This document shows positions 1 to 9,724 of a stretch of 64,000 bases of DNA, one piece after another. Within the stretch, counting starts at the first letter, position 1. The number at the start of each line of letters is the position of its first letter. Source of the stretch: UBA5794 sp963714375. GTDB taxonomy: Bacteria; Actinomycetota; Acidimicrobiia; Spongiisociales; UBA5794. The position numbers and the translations under genes were made by a program. Where the stretch lies: contig CAVQOG010000001.1 in NCBI GenBank assembly GCA_963714375.1, positions 1 through 64,000 of the forward strand. The letters are read 5' to 3'. Under the pieces are notes generated by a model. The model did no database searches, was not told the DNA's origin, and saw only the letters and a list, made by a program, of their open reading frames with translations.

Positions 1-3000
1 CGTTGCGTCGTGTGGTGGGGGTGAAGGTTCGTCAGGCTGGTTCGTTTGCTGCAGCGGTGGAGGAGGTTGGGTTTGGGGTGTGGCATCGGATGTTGTTTGC
101 GCGGTTTTTGGCTGAGAACGATCTGTTGATGCATCCGGGCATTCGGTTGCGGTGTCATTGGAGGATTGTGCCGATTTGGCGTTGGAGGGGTTGGGTGCTG
201 ATCGGTGGGTGGTGGCGTCGTTGTTTGCTGCTGTGATGTTGCCTGGGTTGTTTCCTCGAGATGATGTGTTGGGTCGGTTGGAGTTGGCTCGTGAGGATTT
301 GGTGGAGTTGGAGGGGATGTTGGATGGGATCCCGGTTGAGGTGTTTACGTCTGATGATGGTTTGGGGTGGGTGTATCAGTTTTGGCAGTCTCGCCGTAAG
401 GATGAGGTGAATGCGTCTGAGGTGAAGATTGGTGCTCGTGAGTTGCCTGCGGTGACGCAGTTGTTCACGGAGCATTACATGGTGCGGTTTCTGTTGGAGA
501 ATTCGTTGGGCGCGTGGTGGGCAGGCATCCGGAGTCGCCGCTGGTTGAGGCGTTTGAGTATCTCAGGTTTGATGATGACGGGAATCCTGCTGCGGGTTCG
601 TTTGATGGGTGGCCGGGTTCTGCTGCTGAGGTGAACCACGGGATGGATCCGTGTTGTGGGTCCGGCCATTTTTTGACGTCGTTGTTTGAGATGTTGTGGC
701 GTATGCGGGTCGAAGAAGAAGGTTTGAATCCGGCCGACGCTCAGGATGCGGTTCTGTCGGAGAATCTGTTTGGGTTGGAGTTGGATCCTCGGTGTACTCA
801 GATTGCTGCGTTCAATGTTGCGTTGGCTGCGTGGAAAGCGGGCGGCTACCGCACACTCCCCGAACTCAATATTGGATGTTCAGGGATCCGGGTTGCTGGC
901 AGTCGCGACTCCTGGTTGGAGTTGGCGGGTGACGATCCGCGTTTGCGTGATGGGTTGGAGCGGTTGCATGACGTGTTCAAAGACGCAGACACCCTCGGAT
1001 CGTTGATTGACCCTAAACGCACGATTGCCGATGACGGCCTGTTGGCAGTCGAGTGGGACGAGATCGAACCGTTACTCACGAAAGCACTCACACGGGAGAA
1101 GACCAGCGACCCAGCAGCAGCCGTATTCGGCAACACCGCCAAAGCCGTGGCCAAAGCAGCCGACCTCCTCAGCCGCGAATACACCCTCATCAGCACCAAC
1201 CCACCATTCCGAACTGAAGGTGACCTCGAAGGCTGGTTTATAGATCACTTGAGTTCCCTGTTCGGAGCGGCAAGTACGAACTTGGCAACAGTCTTCTTGG
1301 TCCGGTGCCTAGCACTGGCGCGGGGACCGGAATCTGGGGCCGTGTCACTTGTCCTTCCTCAGCACTGGCTATATCAGTGGGATTACACCGCCCTACGCGA
1401 GGAGCTTCTGTTTCAAGTCCCGATCCAATTGGTGGCAAAGCTAGGCACAGGAGCCTTCGAGACGATTTCCGGCGAAGTCGTCAATGTTGGGCTGTTCGTC
1501 CTCGGCTCGCCGGGCACCGCGACCGACGGCCGAATAAGAGGGATCGACTGTGAAGCAGCAAAGAGCGCCCACTTGAAGGCTGCTGGGCTCAAGACGAACT
1601 CAGTTAAAGCGGTTGTGCAGGGCTCACAGGTGCGCAACCCAGATTCTCGAATCATCCTGGCCGATCTGGCAGGCCATCCCCTCCTCGAGACGTATGCGGC
1701 TTGCCGACAGGGGATCAAGACTGGCGATGACCCGAGGTATCGGAGGTCGTTCTGGGAGCTCCCCTTCTGAGGGACTTCCCTGGGCAAGGTTCCAATCGAC
1801 AACGGCGTCGACAGAGTTCTTTGGCGGCAGGTCCGCACTTGTCCGATGGGACAACGGCGCAGGCGAGATGGCGGCGAGTTCTGGCTCCCGGATCGTCGGC
1901 AAGTCGGCATGGGGGAAGAGGGGGGTGATGGTCAACCAGATGGGTTCGTTCCACGTTTCGGTGTTCACTGGGGATCTCTTCGATACCAATGCCTCACCTA
2001 TCGTGCCCACAGATTCTCACCTCGTTGAAGCAATCTGGGCCTTCACGACGTCCGGCGAGTTTCGGGGTTCCGTTAGAGCCATTGATGCGGCCCACAAAGT
2101 CACCAACGGGACGCTGGTGAAAGTTCCTTTCGACGGAGTATTGGCGTGAGCGGGCTTCCGAGTTGTTTCCTGATGGGTTGCCTGAGCCGTGGTCTGATGA
2201 TCCGACGCAGTGGCTATTCCTTGGCAGACCCGAGGAGTCGTCGGATGCGTTGCAGGTTGGGGTGGCGCGGTTGTTGGGGTATTCGTGGCCTGATCAGGTA
2301 CCTGACGACCTGGATGGGTTTGTGGATGATGATGGGATTGTGTGTTTGCCGTCGGTGATGGGTGAGGCGCCGGCTGCTGACAGGTTGCGCGAGTTGCTGG
2401 TTGCGGCATTTGATGCCGAGGACGACCCGGTTGGGTTGGTTGACGGGCTACTCCAGGATGCGGATGCCGGTGGGAAGGGTTTGGGGTGGTGGTTGGAGAA
2501 CCGGTTCTTCAAGCAGCATCACCAACTGTTTCACAAGCGTCCGTTCATTTGGCACATCACCGATGGCAGGGCTGACGGCTTTTCGGTGCTGGTGAACTAC
2601 CACAAACTGGACCGCGCCGGGTTGGAGCGGTTGACGTACACGTATTTGGGGTGGTGGATTGATGCGCGCCGTGGCGACGTTGCCAACAGTGTGGCTGGTT
2701 CCGAGGATCGGCTGGCCGCTGCTGAGGATTTGCAGGACCGGTTGAAGCTGATTCTGGAGGGTGAGCCTCCGTTTGACATCTATGTGCGGTGGAAGACACT
2801 CGCTGAGCAACCAGTCGGGTGGGATCCTGATCTCGATGATGGGGTGCGGATGAATATTCGGCCGATCGTTGAGGCAGAGGTGTTGAAGATCGAGAACCCG
2901 TCAGGTATCGACTGGACACCGGACAGAGGTAAGAACCCTGACGGTTCGAAGCGGCTCAACGACCTGCACCACACCCGGGCTGAGAAGCAAGCCGCAAGGA

Positions 3001-3011
3001 ACAACCAATGA
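1..3011 (+). pseudogene. pglX: PglX-like BREX adenine-specific DNA methyltransferase, frameshifted, 5' end off window
   Basis: This N6-adenine methyltransferase would modify host DNA in a BREX phage-defence system. The coding sequence is readable only by changing frame near 150, 523, 1765 and 2135. The pieces are an N-terminal helical region rich in W/F (about 1-510), the SAM-binding motif DPCCGSGHF at 646-672, the catalytic motif NPPF at 1198-1209, a central probable target-recognition region (about 1250-2150) and a conserved C-terminal region (about 2150-3011) with RFFKQHHQLFHKRPF and LVNYHKLD. About 1000 codons are visible where PglX proteins are usually 1100-1250 aa, so the start lies left of the window. 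The stop overlaps the pglZ start (ATGA). Base composition changes sharply along the gene: G+T-rich up to about 840 and from 2150 to 2960, A+C-rich from 840 to 1230. Whether the frameshifts are real or sequencing errors cannot be decided from the sequence. Confidence 0.8.
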
Positions 3012-5293
3012 CCACCTTCAAGGATCATCTCGTCCAGTCGATTCTCGCTGCAGGACGTGGAGTCGATGGCGACGAACATCGGGCGGCAGCGGTTCTCTGG
3101 ACGGACCCCGATCAGCTGTGGGTGGAGATAGTCGATGACCTGAGAGACGATGTCGACATCGTGACCTACGGTGCTTACGACGGTGATCGACGAGGGCCTG
3201 CGATTTGGATTCGTGCCGCCGTTGCAGGTCTCACGAATATCGAGGTTGATGGACCGATCGTCGTGTATTTGCCGGGTATCGGCCGGGACACGTTCCGGAA
3301 CCTCGAGGATTGTCCCGATGCCTTACGCCCACTCGCCGAGCTCCAATACCGTGGAGCGTTCTGGACCCAAACGAGTGGCCGAGATTGGACTCCGGTCGCC
3401 TTCATAAAGAACAAAGAGCGAGGGATCGGCGCCGATGTTTCAACCGATGCGTCAAGCATCGAAGCTATCCAGAACACGCTCCCGACCCTCCTCGGGCAGC
3501 AAATCGATTGGCTGTTGAACCGAGCCCCACTCGACGCATCGACGATCTACTCACTCGACCAAGACGATCCAGTAGCTGCAATGCTTCAGTGGATCAACGA
3601 GCAATCTGTCTACGAGTCGTGGTCGGCGGCTGAACAAGCCTCGTTCCGCCACACCTGCCAGAGCGAATACGGGATTGAAGTTGAGGACGGCACCATCGAA
3701 GCTGCCCGTCGAATGGCATACGGCGAAGGGGCGTGGCACGCTGTCTGGCGTCGCTACAAGGAATCCCCAGCGGCGTACCTCGGAATCGAGGAACGGCTCC
3801 GCCAAGCACGACCTGTCGGGCAGACCAGCCTCTCGTTGGGACTCGACGACTCCGATGAACCGCTGCAAGCGTGGCCTCAGCACAACGAAGATGAGGAAAA
3901 GGCTCTCCGAGAGGCGATGCTGGCTGCGGCGTCACTCAATCGAGAAGGACTGGTGCCGCGAATCATAGAACTCGAGGCGTCACACGGTGGGAGGCGGAGC
4001 TGGGTGTGGTACTCGCTCGGGAAGTCTGCACTCGCCGATTCGCTTCTGTACCTCGTCCAACTGATCTCATACACGATGCCGCCGAAACAGGGATCTGTGG
4101 ATGAGCTGGTTGGCTGGTACTTGAAGACTGGTCATGTTGCCGAGGACATGGTCATGCGTGCCTTGTCCGCTGTCCCACAAGGTGACCGATCCGCTGTTCA
4201 GGGTGTCGTCCGAGCGCTCTATGAAGCGTGGAGCGACGCTTCGGCCCGGACGTTCCAAAAGGCAGTCGCTACGACTGCCTACACGCAGTCAACTCCCGCT
4301 GCGGTGCCGGCGTCGACCTGTTTCTTGTTCACCGACGGGCTGCGGTACGACCTCGGCAAACGGCTTGCCGATAATCTGCGGCTGAGCGGATTGACCGTAA
4401 GCCTCGGCAGCCAACTCGCGGCGCTGCCGACCATCACCGCTACCGCCAAACCAGCCGTGAGCCCGGTCGCCGCATCATTCCAGTCGGGTCCCGGACTGGA
4501 ACCGACGACGAACGGATCAACGAAGGTGAACGCGCAAGTCCTCCGAACGCAACTCGAGGCTGAGGGCTTCCAAACCCTTCAGGGTGGAGATCTCGGCGAT
4601 CCAACCGGCAGGGCGTGGACTGAGATCGGCACCATCGACAGAGATGGGCATGACCAGGGCGTTGATCTTCCGAACAGGGTTGGGATTGCGATTGATGAGA
4701 TCGGTCGGCGCATCGTCGACTTGACCGATGCCGGCTGGCAGCGCATCGAGGTTGTCACCGATCATGGCTTCCTGTTCATGCCATGGGGTATGCAAAAAGC
4801 CGAGCTTCCCGCGCACCTTGTCCAAGTACGAAAGGGTCGATGCGCCAGGCTGACAGTCGGTGCAGAGGTTGAGTATCAGACGGTCCCCTGGTATTGGGAT
4901 TCTGATGTCCGATGGGCGGTCGCACCCGGAACTGCATGTTTCGAGGCCAACAAGCAGTACGAACACGGGGGAATCGAGCCTCCAGAGTGCGTGGTCCCTC
5001 GCCTGACAATTGTTCGCGACCTCACTATCCAGCCAGTGAGCTTGGGTCGGCCAAAATGGCACGGCATGCGGATGACAATCGAGGTCGATGGAGTGGCAGC
5101 AGCCATAGATCTGCGAAGCAGACCCGCTGATGCCGCCTCAAGTCTGTTGGAAGATCCTGTTCCTCTCGAGAATGGGGCCGCGAAGGTGGTTGTCACCGAT
5201 CTGGAGGCCGAGGGGTTGGCAGCAGTTGTCGTAGCGCTCGACGAAGATGGGAACCTGCTGGGTCAGATTCAGACAGTTGTGGGAGAGATGTGA
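3008..5293 (+). CDS. pglZ: BREX system phosphatase PglZ, type B
   Basis: A 761-aa protein and the only unbroken gene of the island. PglZ belongs to the alkaline-phosphatase superfamily and is a core, essential component of BREX; its exact substrate is not settled. The N-terminal part (LWTDPDQLW, then YLPGIGRD and DCPDALRPLAELQYRGAFW at about residues 80-120) matches my knowledge of BREX-1 PglZ type B. The phosphatase-like core starts near residue 438 with FTDGLRYD, whose Asp is a metal ligand, and includes VTDHGFLFMP near residue 581. The ATG at 3008 overlaps the pglX stop by 4 nt, and its TGA overlaps the brxL ATG at 5293, so pglX-pglZ-brxL is one translationally coupled operon. Its intactness amid broken neighbours is odd and argues against long neutral decay of the whole island. 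Confidence 0.9.
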   Translation: MTTFKDHLVQSILAAGRGVDGDEHRAAAVLWTDPDQLWVEIVDDLRDDVDIVTYGAYDGDRRGPAIWIRAAVAGLTNIEVDGPIVVYLPGIGRDTFRNLEDCPDALRPLAELQYRGAFWTQTSGRDWTPVAFIKNKERGIGADVSTDASSIEAIQNTLPTLLGQQIDWLLNRAPLDASTIYSLDQDDPVAAMLQWINEQSVYESWSAAEQASFRHTCQSEYGIEVEDGTIEAARRMAYGEGAWHAVWRRYKESPAAYLGIEERLRQARPVGQTSLSLGLDDSDEPLQAWPQHNEDEEKALREAMLAAASLNREGLVPRIIELEASHGGRRSWVWYSLGKSALADSLLYLVQLISYTMPPKQGSVDELVGWYLKTGHVAEDMVMRALSAVPQGDRSAVQGVVRALYEAWSDASARTFQKAVATTAYTQSTPAAVPASTCFLFTDGLRYDLGKRLADNLRLSGLTVSLGSQLAALPTITATAKPAVSPVAASFQSGPGLEPTTNGSTKVNAQVLRTQLEAEGFQTLQGGDLGDPTGRAWTEIGTIDRDGHDQGVDLPNRVGIAIDEIGRRIVDLTDAGWQRIEVVTDHGFLFMPWGMQKAELPAHLVQVRKGRCARLTVGAEVEYQTVPWYWDSDVRWAVAPGTACFEANKQYEHGGIEPPECVVPRLTIVRDLTIQPVSLGRPKWHGMRMTIEVDGVAAAIDLRSRPADAASSLLEDPVPLENGAAKVVVTDLEAEGLAAVVVALDEDGNLLGQIQTVVGEM

Positions 5294-6846
5294 TGCCGGA
5301 ATTGGACGCGCTCGATCAGAAGGCCGCCGAGGTCTTCGACGGCTACCTCGTCCGCAAGGACCTCGCCCAACAGTTCCGGGGTCAGTACCCGGTGCCGACT
5401 TACGTCGGCGAGTTCCTGCTCGGCCGCTACTGCGCGACGACCGACCCCGACGAGATCGCCGAGGGCCTCGCGATCGTCGAGCGAGTCGATGAAGGAGCGA
5501 ACCGTCCGCGCCGGCGAGGAGGAACTCTTCAAGTCCGGGCGCGCGAGAAGGGCCGGGTCAAGATCATCGACCTCCTCCGCGCGGAGCTCGACGCCAAGAC
5601 GACGCGTACAAGGCCGAGCTGCCGAGCCTGCAGCTCAACGACATCCACATCTCGGATGAGCTGGTCAACGAGCACGAGCGGATGCTCACCGGCGGCTTCT
5701 ACGCCGAGGTCGACGCTCGAGTACATCGCAGCGCTCGGCAGCGGAAGCGGGCGGCCAGCCTTTCCGGTCGAATCGCTGCGACCCATCCAGATGTCGACTC
5801 GGGATGCCCTCGAGACGTTCCGCGAGCGGCCGGAGCCAGTTCACCCTCGACAGTGGCGCATCTGCTGCTGCGGAGCGTCGGATTCGAGCCCGCCCGGTTC
5901 TCGCGAGCGGGAGCAGGACATCCTGATCGCGCGGATGGTCCCGTTCGTCGTCCGCAACTACAACGCCGTCGAACTCGGCCCACGTGGCACCGGCAAGTCA
6001 CACCTGTTCCAGCAGGTCTCGCCGTACGCGCACCTCGTGTCGGGAGGCAAAGCGACCATCGCCAACATGTTCGTGAACAGACCGGCGCCGAGGGCTGGTC
6101 GCCCAGTACGACGTGGTCTGCTTCGACGAGGTCGTCAGGCGTGTCCTTCGACAGCAAGGACGGCGTCAACATCCTCAAGGGCTACATGGAGTCCGGCGAG
6201 TTCAGCCGCGGCAAGGAGAGCATCCGCGCCGACGGCGGCATCGTCATGGTCGGCAACTTCGACGTCGACGTCGACGACCAGCTCCGCAAGGGCCACCTGC
6301 TCGGGCCACTGCCGAAGGAGATGCGCGACGACACGGCGTTCATGGACCGGATCCACGCCTTCGTCCCTGGCTGGGATGTCCCCAAGCTCGACCCGATCTA
6401 CTTCACGGGGCACTTCGGATTCGTGAGCGACTTCCTCGCCGAGTGCTGGACGCAGCGAGCGCCGCACGTCGCGCCTCGATGCCATCCAAGGGCGAGTCGA
6501 ATGGGGCTCAGCAGCTGAGCGGCCGCGATCACGAAGGCCGTGAACAACACGAGTCGAACGGGCTGCTCGAAGCTGTTGTGGCCCGATCCGGAGATGGCGG
6601 TGCCCGACGAGGCCCTCGAGTGGGCGGCCGACCTCGCTTGAGATGCGACGTCGGGTCAAGGAGCAGCAGGCATTCATCGGATCTGGCGAGTTCGGGAAGG
6701 TTGACCTCAGCTTCCAATTCGATGGCGGCCGGGTGAAGATTGCGTACTGCGAAGAAACGGTCCGATACCGGCAGAACTCGGCTGAATCGGTCGAGGACTC
6801 GGATGAGGACGAAGACTCGCTGCCGTTCCCGATCCAGTCGAGGTAG
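5293..6846 (+). pseudogene. brxL: BrxL (BREX Lon-like AAA+ protein, short form), multiply frameshifted
   Basis: The BrxL signature is recovered by stitching frames. The start MPELDALDQKAAEVFDGYLV is followed by REKGRVKIIDLL, NDIHISDELVNEHERML, a Walker A GPRGTGKS at 5977-6000, a Walker B-like VVCFDEV at about 6112-6132, GKESIRADGGIVMVGNFD, FMDRIHAFVPGWD, and a C-terminal LLWPDPEMAVP/RRRVKEQQAFIGSGEF. At least six frame changes lie between about 5480 and 6640. The stitched product is about 500 aa, so this is the short BrxL form without the C-terminal Lon protease domain. BrxL forms DNA-binding AAA+ rings needed for BREX defence. The stretch from 5300 to 6650 is visibly more GC-rich, with more C/G-ending codons, than pglZ before it and the kinase after it. 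An acidic tail (DSDEDED) runs up to a TAG at 6844. Confidence 0.75.
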
Positions 6847-7750
6847 AGACGTCTGAGAACAATTCGGCCCGTGCATACGCACCGGGTGAGACGTTCTCTG
6901 GGGGCCGATTCGAGATTGAAGAGGTGCTCGGAGTTGGAGGATTCTCGACCGTGTACCGCGTGTTTGACACCGTTGAGCAGCAGCAACGAGCCCTGAAGGT
7001 CTTCAACAGTGCAGCCGGGTACGACGCAGTTAGGCGCGAAGTAGCAGCCCTCAGGAAGGTGCAGCACCCGAATGTGGTCAAGGTCTTTTGGGCAGATCGC
7101 GCTGACACAGGGGAATGGTGGCTCGTCACTGAATTCGTGGACGGCGAGACGCTCAGCGAATACACAAATGGGACCAAGCATCTCCGAGATCGAGAGGTCA
7201 TTGGCGTGGGCTTGGACCTGCTTAGCGCCCTCATGGCAATCCATCCTGACTCAAGCCGCATCGAGGAATTGCGCGAAAGGAGCGAAGGCGACGGATTGTC
7301 TTCCGCGGAGTTCGACGAGCTGCAACGCATCCAAGACGAGGGTCTCGTCCACCGAGATGTGAAACCCCAGAACGTGATTCTGGTGCGGTCTGGGGCGAAG
7401 CTCTTGGACTTCAACATTGCCTCGCGGGTGGGTACGGAAGTTCTGACCCTGGCTGGTACACCACCGTATCAGCCGCCAGATCCGATCTACACACGTGGGA
7501 TGTCTCAACCGATCTCTTTGCAACCGGTGTAGTTCTCTATGAGCTATTCACCGACGGTTCGCATCCGTATCCAAACCGTACGCCGACAATGGGCGAACAA
7601 GCGATCGAGTTAGCCACACTTCGCCCCGATCTGTCTCCGGCAGTCGCGAGCGTCGTGACGAAGGCGTGCGCACGCGACCGAAGCGAGCGCTTTGCGACTG
7701 CCGCCGAGATGCAGGCAGCCCTTCTTGAAGCCTCACGCGAGGTTCAGTAG
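6843..7750 (+). pseudogene. PglW-like serine/threonine protein kinase, frameshifted
   Basis: A single kinase domain of about 300 aa once one frameshift near 7490 is bridged. Visible motifs are the glycine loop GVGGFSTVYRV (about 6927), the ATP-anchoring Lys in RALKVF (6996), HRDVKPQN (7350), DFN in place of DFG (7408), and after the shift TWDVSTDLFATGVVLYEL and a C-terminal ERFATAAEMQ. About 30 extra residues lie just before HRD. The domain resembles my memory of the kinase region of PglW from BREX type 2 (Pgl), but the large PglW nuclease region is absent. No convincing start codon or ribosome-binding site exists; a GTG at 6843 overlaps the brxL stop. Since the reading frame simply shifts from the acidic BrxL tail into the kinase, the two may once have been one protein. 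The DFN motif may be normal for this family, but could also mean altered catalysis. Confidence 0.7.
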
Positions 7751-7817
7751 TGGCAGGGCTCCGCAATCTCGAGCCGGATTGGGTCGGGCAGTAGCCCCCT
7801 CTGAGTAAGGAGTCGAA

Positions 7818-9585
7818 TTGTTTCAGCCCCCAGTTCCTGTGGCCCGTGTACTTGAAAAGATCCACAGCAATGAGTACCTGTTACCGGCTATCCAGCGCGA
7901 ATTCGTTTGGGATACTGGCCAAATCTGTGTCTTGTTCGATTCCCTGATGCGCGGGTACCCGATTGGAGCATTCTTGCTGTGGCAGGTTGACGCCGACCGA
8001 TTCCAGACTTTACGTTCTATGACTTCATTACGGACTACCACGAGAAGAATCACCCGTATGCCTCGCCTGCCTACGTATCTGCCGGCAACGGGATAACGGC
8101 GATCCTTGACGGGCAGCAGCGTTTGACAGCGTTGAACATCGGGTTGTATGGATCACACGCGGAGAGGCTTCCCCGGAAGTGGTGGAACAATCCAGATGCG
8201 TTTCCAAAGAAGCGCCTCTACCTCGATCTCGTAGGCGAGGTCGATGAAGACGGACTCGGCCCGAGCTACCACTTTCGGTTCCTGACGGACTGAGGAGAAG
8301 CTGGTACCTGCTGCGGACGGTGCGAATCATTGGTTCTTGGTGCGCGACATCCTTGACCTAGCCGACTCAGGGCCGGCAATTATGGAGGAATTGGAGAGGC
8401 GTTCGCTTTCCGGAAAGGAACCATTTGATGTCCTGTACAAGCTCTACCGCGCCATACGAGAAGAGAGCACGATCAATGCGTACCTCGAGGAGTCGCAGGA
8501 CCCAAACAAAGTCCTGGACATATTCGTTCGTGTGAATAGCGGCGGCACGACTCTCTCCTATTCAGATCTCCTGCTTTCGATGGCAACGAATCAGTGGAAG
8601 GACCTCGATGCGCGAGAGCAGGTTCGTTCGTTGGTCGACGATCTCAACGACATGCCGGCCACGTTCCAATTCACCAAGGATCTCGTCCTCAAGACGGGTC
8701 TGGTTCTGATCGACGTGCCTGATATTGGCTTTAAGGTCTCCAACTTCACCCAGGCGAACATGCTGAAGATGGAGAAGAATTGGAGCGAGATACGCAGATC
8801 TTTGCTGACTGCCGCGGAGCTTCTCGCCAGCTTCGGGTACTCAGGTCGAACATTGACCGCCGCCAGCGTCATGATTCCGCTCGCCTACTACATCAACTAT
8901 CGCGATTTGCCGCCTACGTTCGTGCAGTCGTCGACCGCGGTGCCCGGCGGACCGGTTGGTTATCAGGCGCTGGGTTACTCGATCCCTGATGAAGCGAGGC
9001 ATATGGGGTTCAGGGCTTGACCGCTTCCTGAATAGGCTCCGAGAAACGATTCGAACCCATGGCGCCCATGGGTTCCCGGCATCGGCGATCGAAACGGCGA
9101 TGACAGGCCTCGGCAAGTCGCTGACATTCGAGGATGCGGAGATCGACGACCTCCTTGATATCAAGTACGGATCCCCCCGGTCGTTTCCGGTGCTGGCCAC
9201 CCTGTACCCGGGCCTTGATCTTTCCAAGGCGTTCCACGAGGACCACATCTATCCAAGATCGCGGTTCACCACGACGAAGCTGCGTTCCGCCGGTGTTCCA
9301 GACGATGCCATCGATGAGTATCTGGACAAAGTGAACCGTCCCAAACATCCAGCTCCTACAGGGCATACCAAACATCGAGAAGCAGGCGACGATGCCAAAC
9401 GACTGGATGGACGGCCCCACTTTCCGAGCGACGCGCAGCGGGAACAATACGCCAGGGACAATGACCTACAGCGAGTCCCGGGTATGGATGGTTTCCTGGA
9501 GTTCTACGGGGAACGACGTCAACGTCTCGAAACACGTTTGCTGAGTGCCCTTGGTCTGGGCGCTGAAAACGACGGTGATGGCTGA
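7818..9585 (+). pseudogene. GmrSD-like restriction endonuclease (DUF262 + HNH), frameshifted
   Basis: The N-terminal DUF262 domain contains LPAIQREFVWD, then after a shift near 8015 the family hallmark ILDGQQRLTAL (about 8104-8136). A further shift near 8292 leads to NTP-hydrolase-like helices with FVRVNSGGTTLSY, and another near 8990 into the C-terminal HNH region with FHEDHIYPRSRF (9232). Between about 9345 and 9440 the frame slips out and back: NIQLLQGIPNIEKQATM is readable only in the alternative frame. Single-chain GmrSD proteins are type IV restriction enzymes that cut modified phage DNA, and BrxU is a relative encoded with BREX. The TTG start at 7818 has a good Shine-Dalgarno AAGGAG at 7807-7812. 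It probably belongs to the same defence island, complementing BREX against phages with modified DNA. Confidence 0.75.
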
Positions 9586-9724
9586 CAAGTCGCGTTCCCA
9601 CGAACCGCCGTCGAGCGATTCCGGGATCAGGAGGCGGTTTCGTGCATCACCGGACTACGGGGTATCGCTAGGCGTCGTCTCGAGTCGATCGGCCTTGGTG
9701 ACAGGCCGAGTTGCAAAGGGCTAG
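9578..9724 (+). CDS. Short ORF at the island edge, unknown
   Basis: A 48-codon ORF starts with ATG overlapping the nuclease stop (TGA at 9583-9585) and ends with TAG at 9722-9724, against the menD stop on the other strand. The product is basic and Ser/Arg-rich (MADKSRSHEPPSSDSGIRRR at its start) with no motif I recognise. The overlap resembles the coupled starts elsewhere in the island, so it could be the 5' stump of a further island gene cut off where the island meets menD. Chance ORF is equally possible. Confidence 0.2.
   Translation: MADKSRSHEPPSSDSGIRRRFRASPDYGVSLGVVSSRSALVTGRVAKG

Noticed and set aside
846..1199. Minus-strand ORF of 117 codons inside pglX
   Set aside because: It is the antisense shadow of the methyltransferase region that carries the DPCCGSGHF-to-NPPF segment; composition follows the sense codons and no motif is present.
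6135..7244. Long minus-strand ORF (369 codons) across brxL and the kinase
   Set aside because: The sense strand carries clear BrxL and kinase motifs; the antisense ORF is a by-product of high GC.
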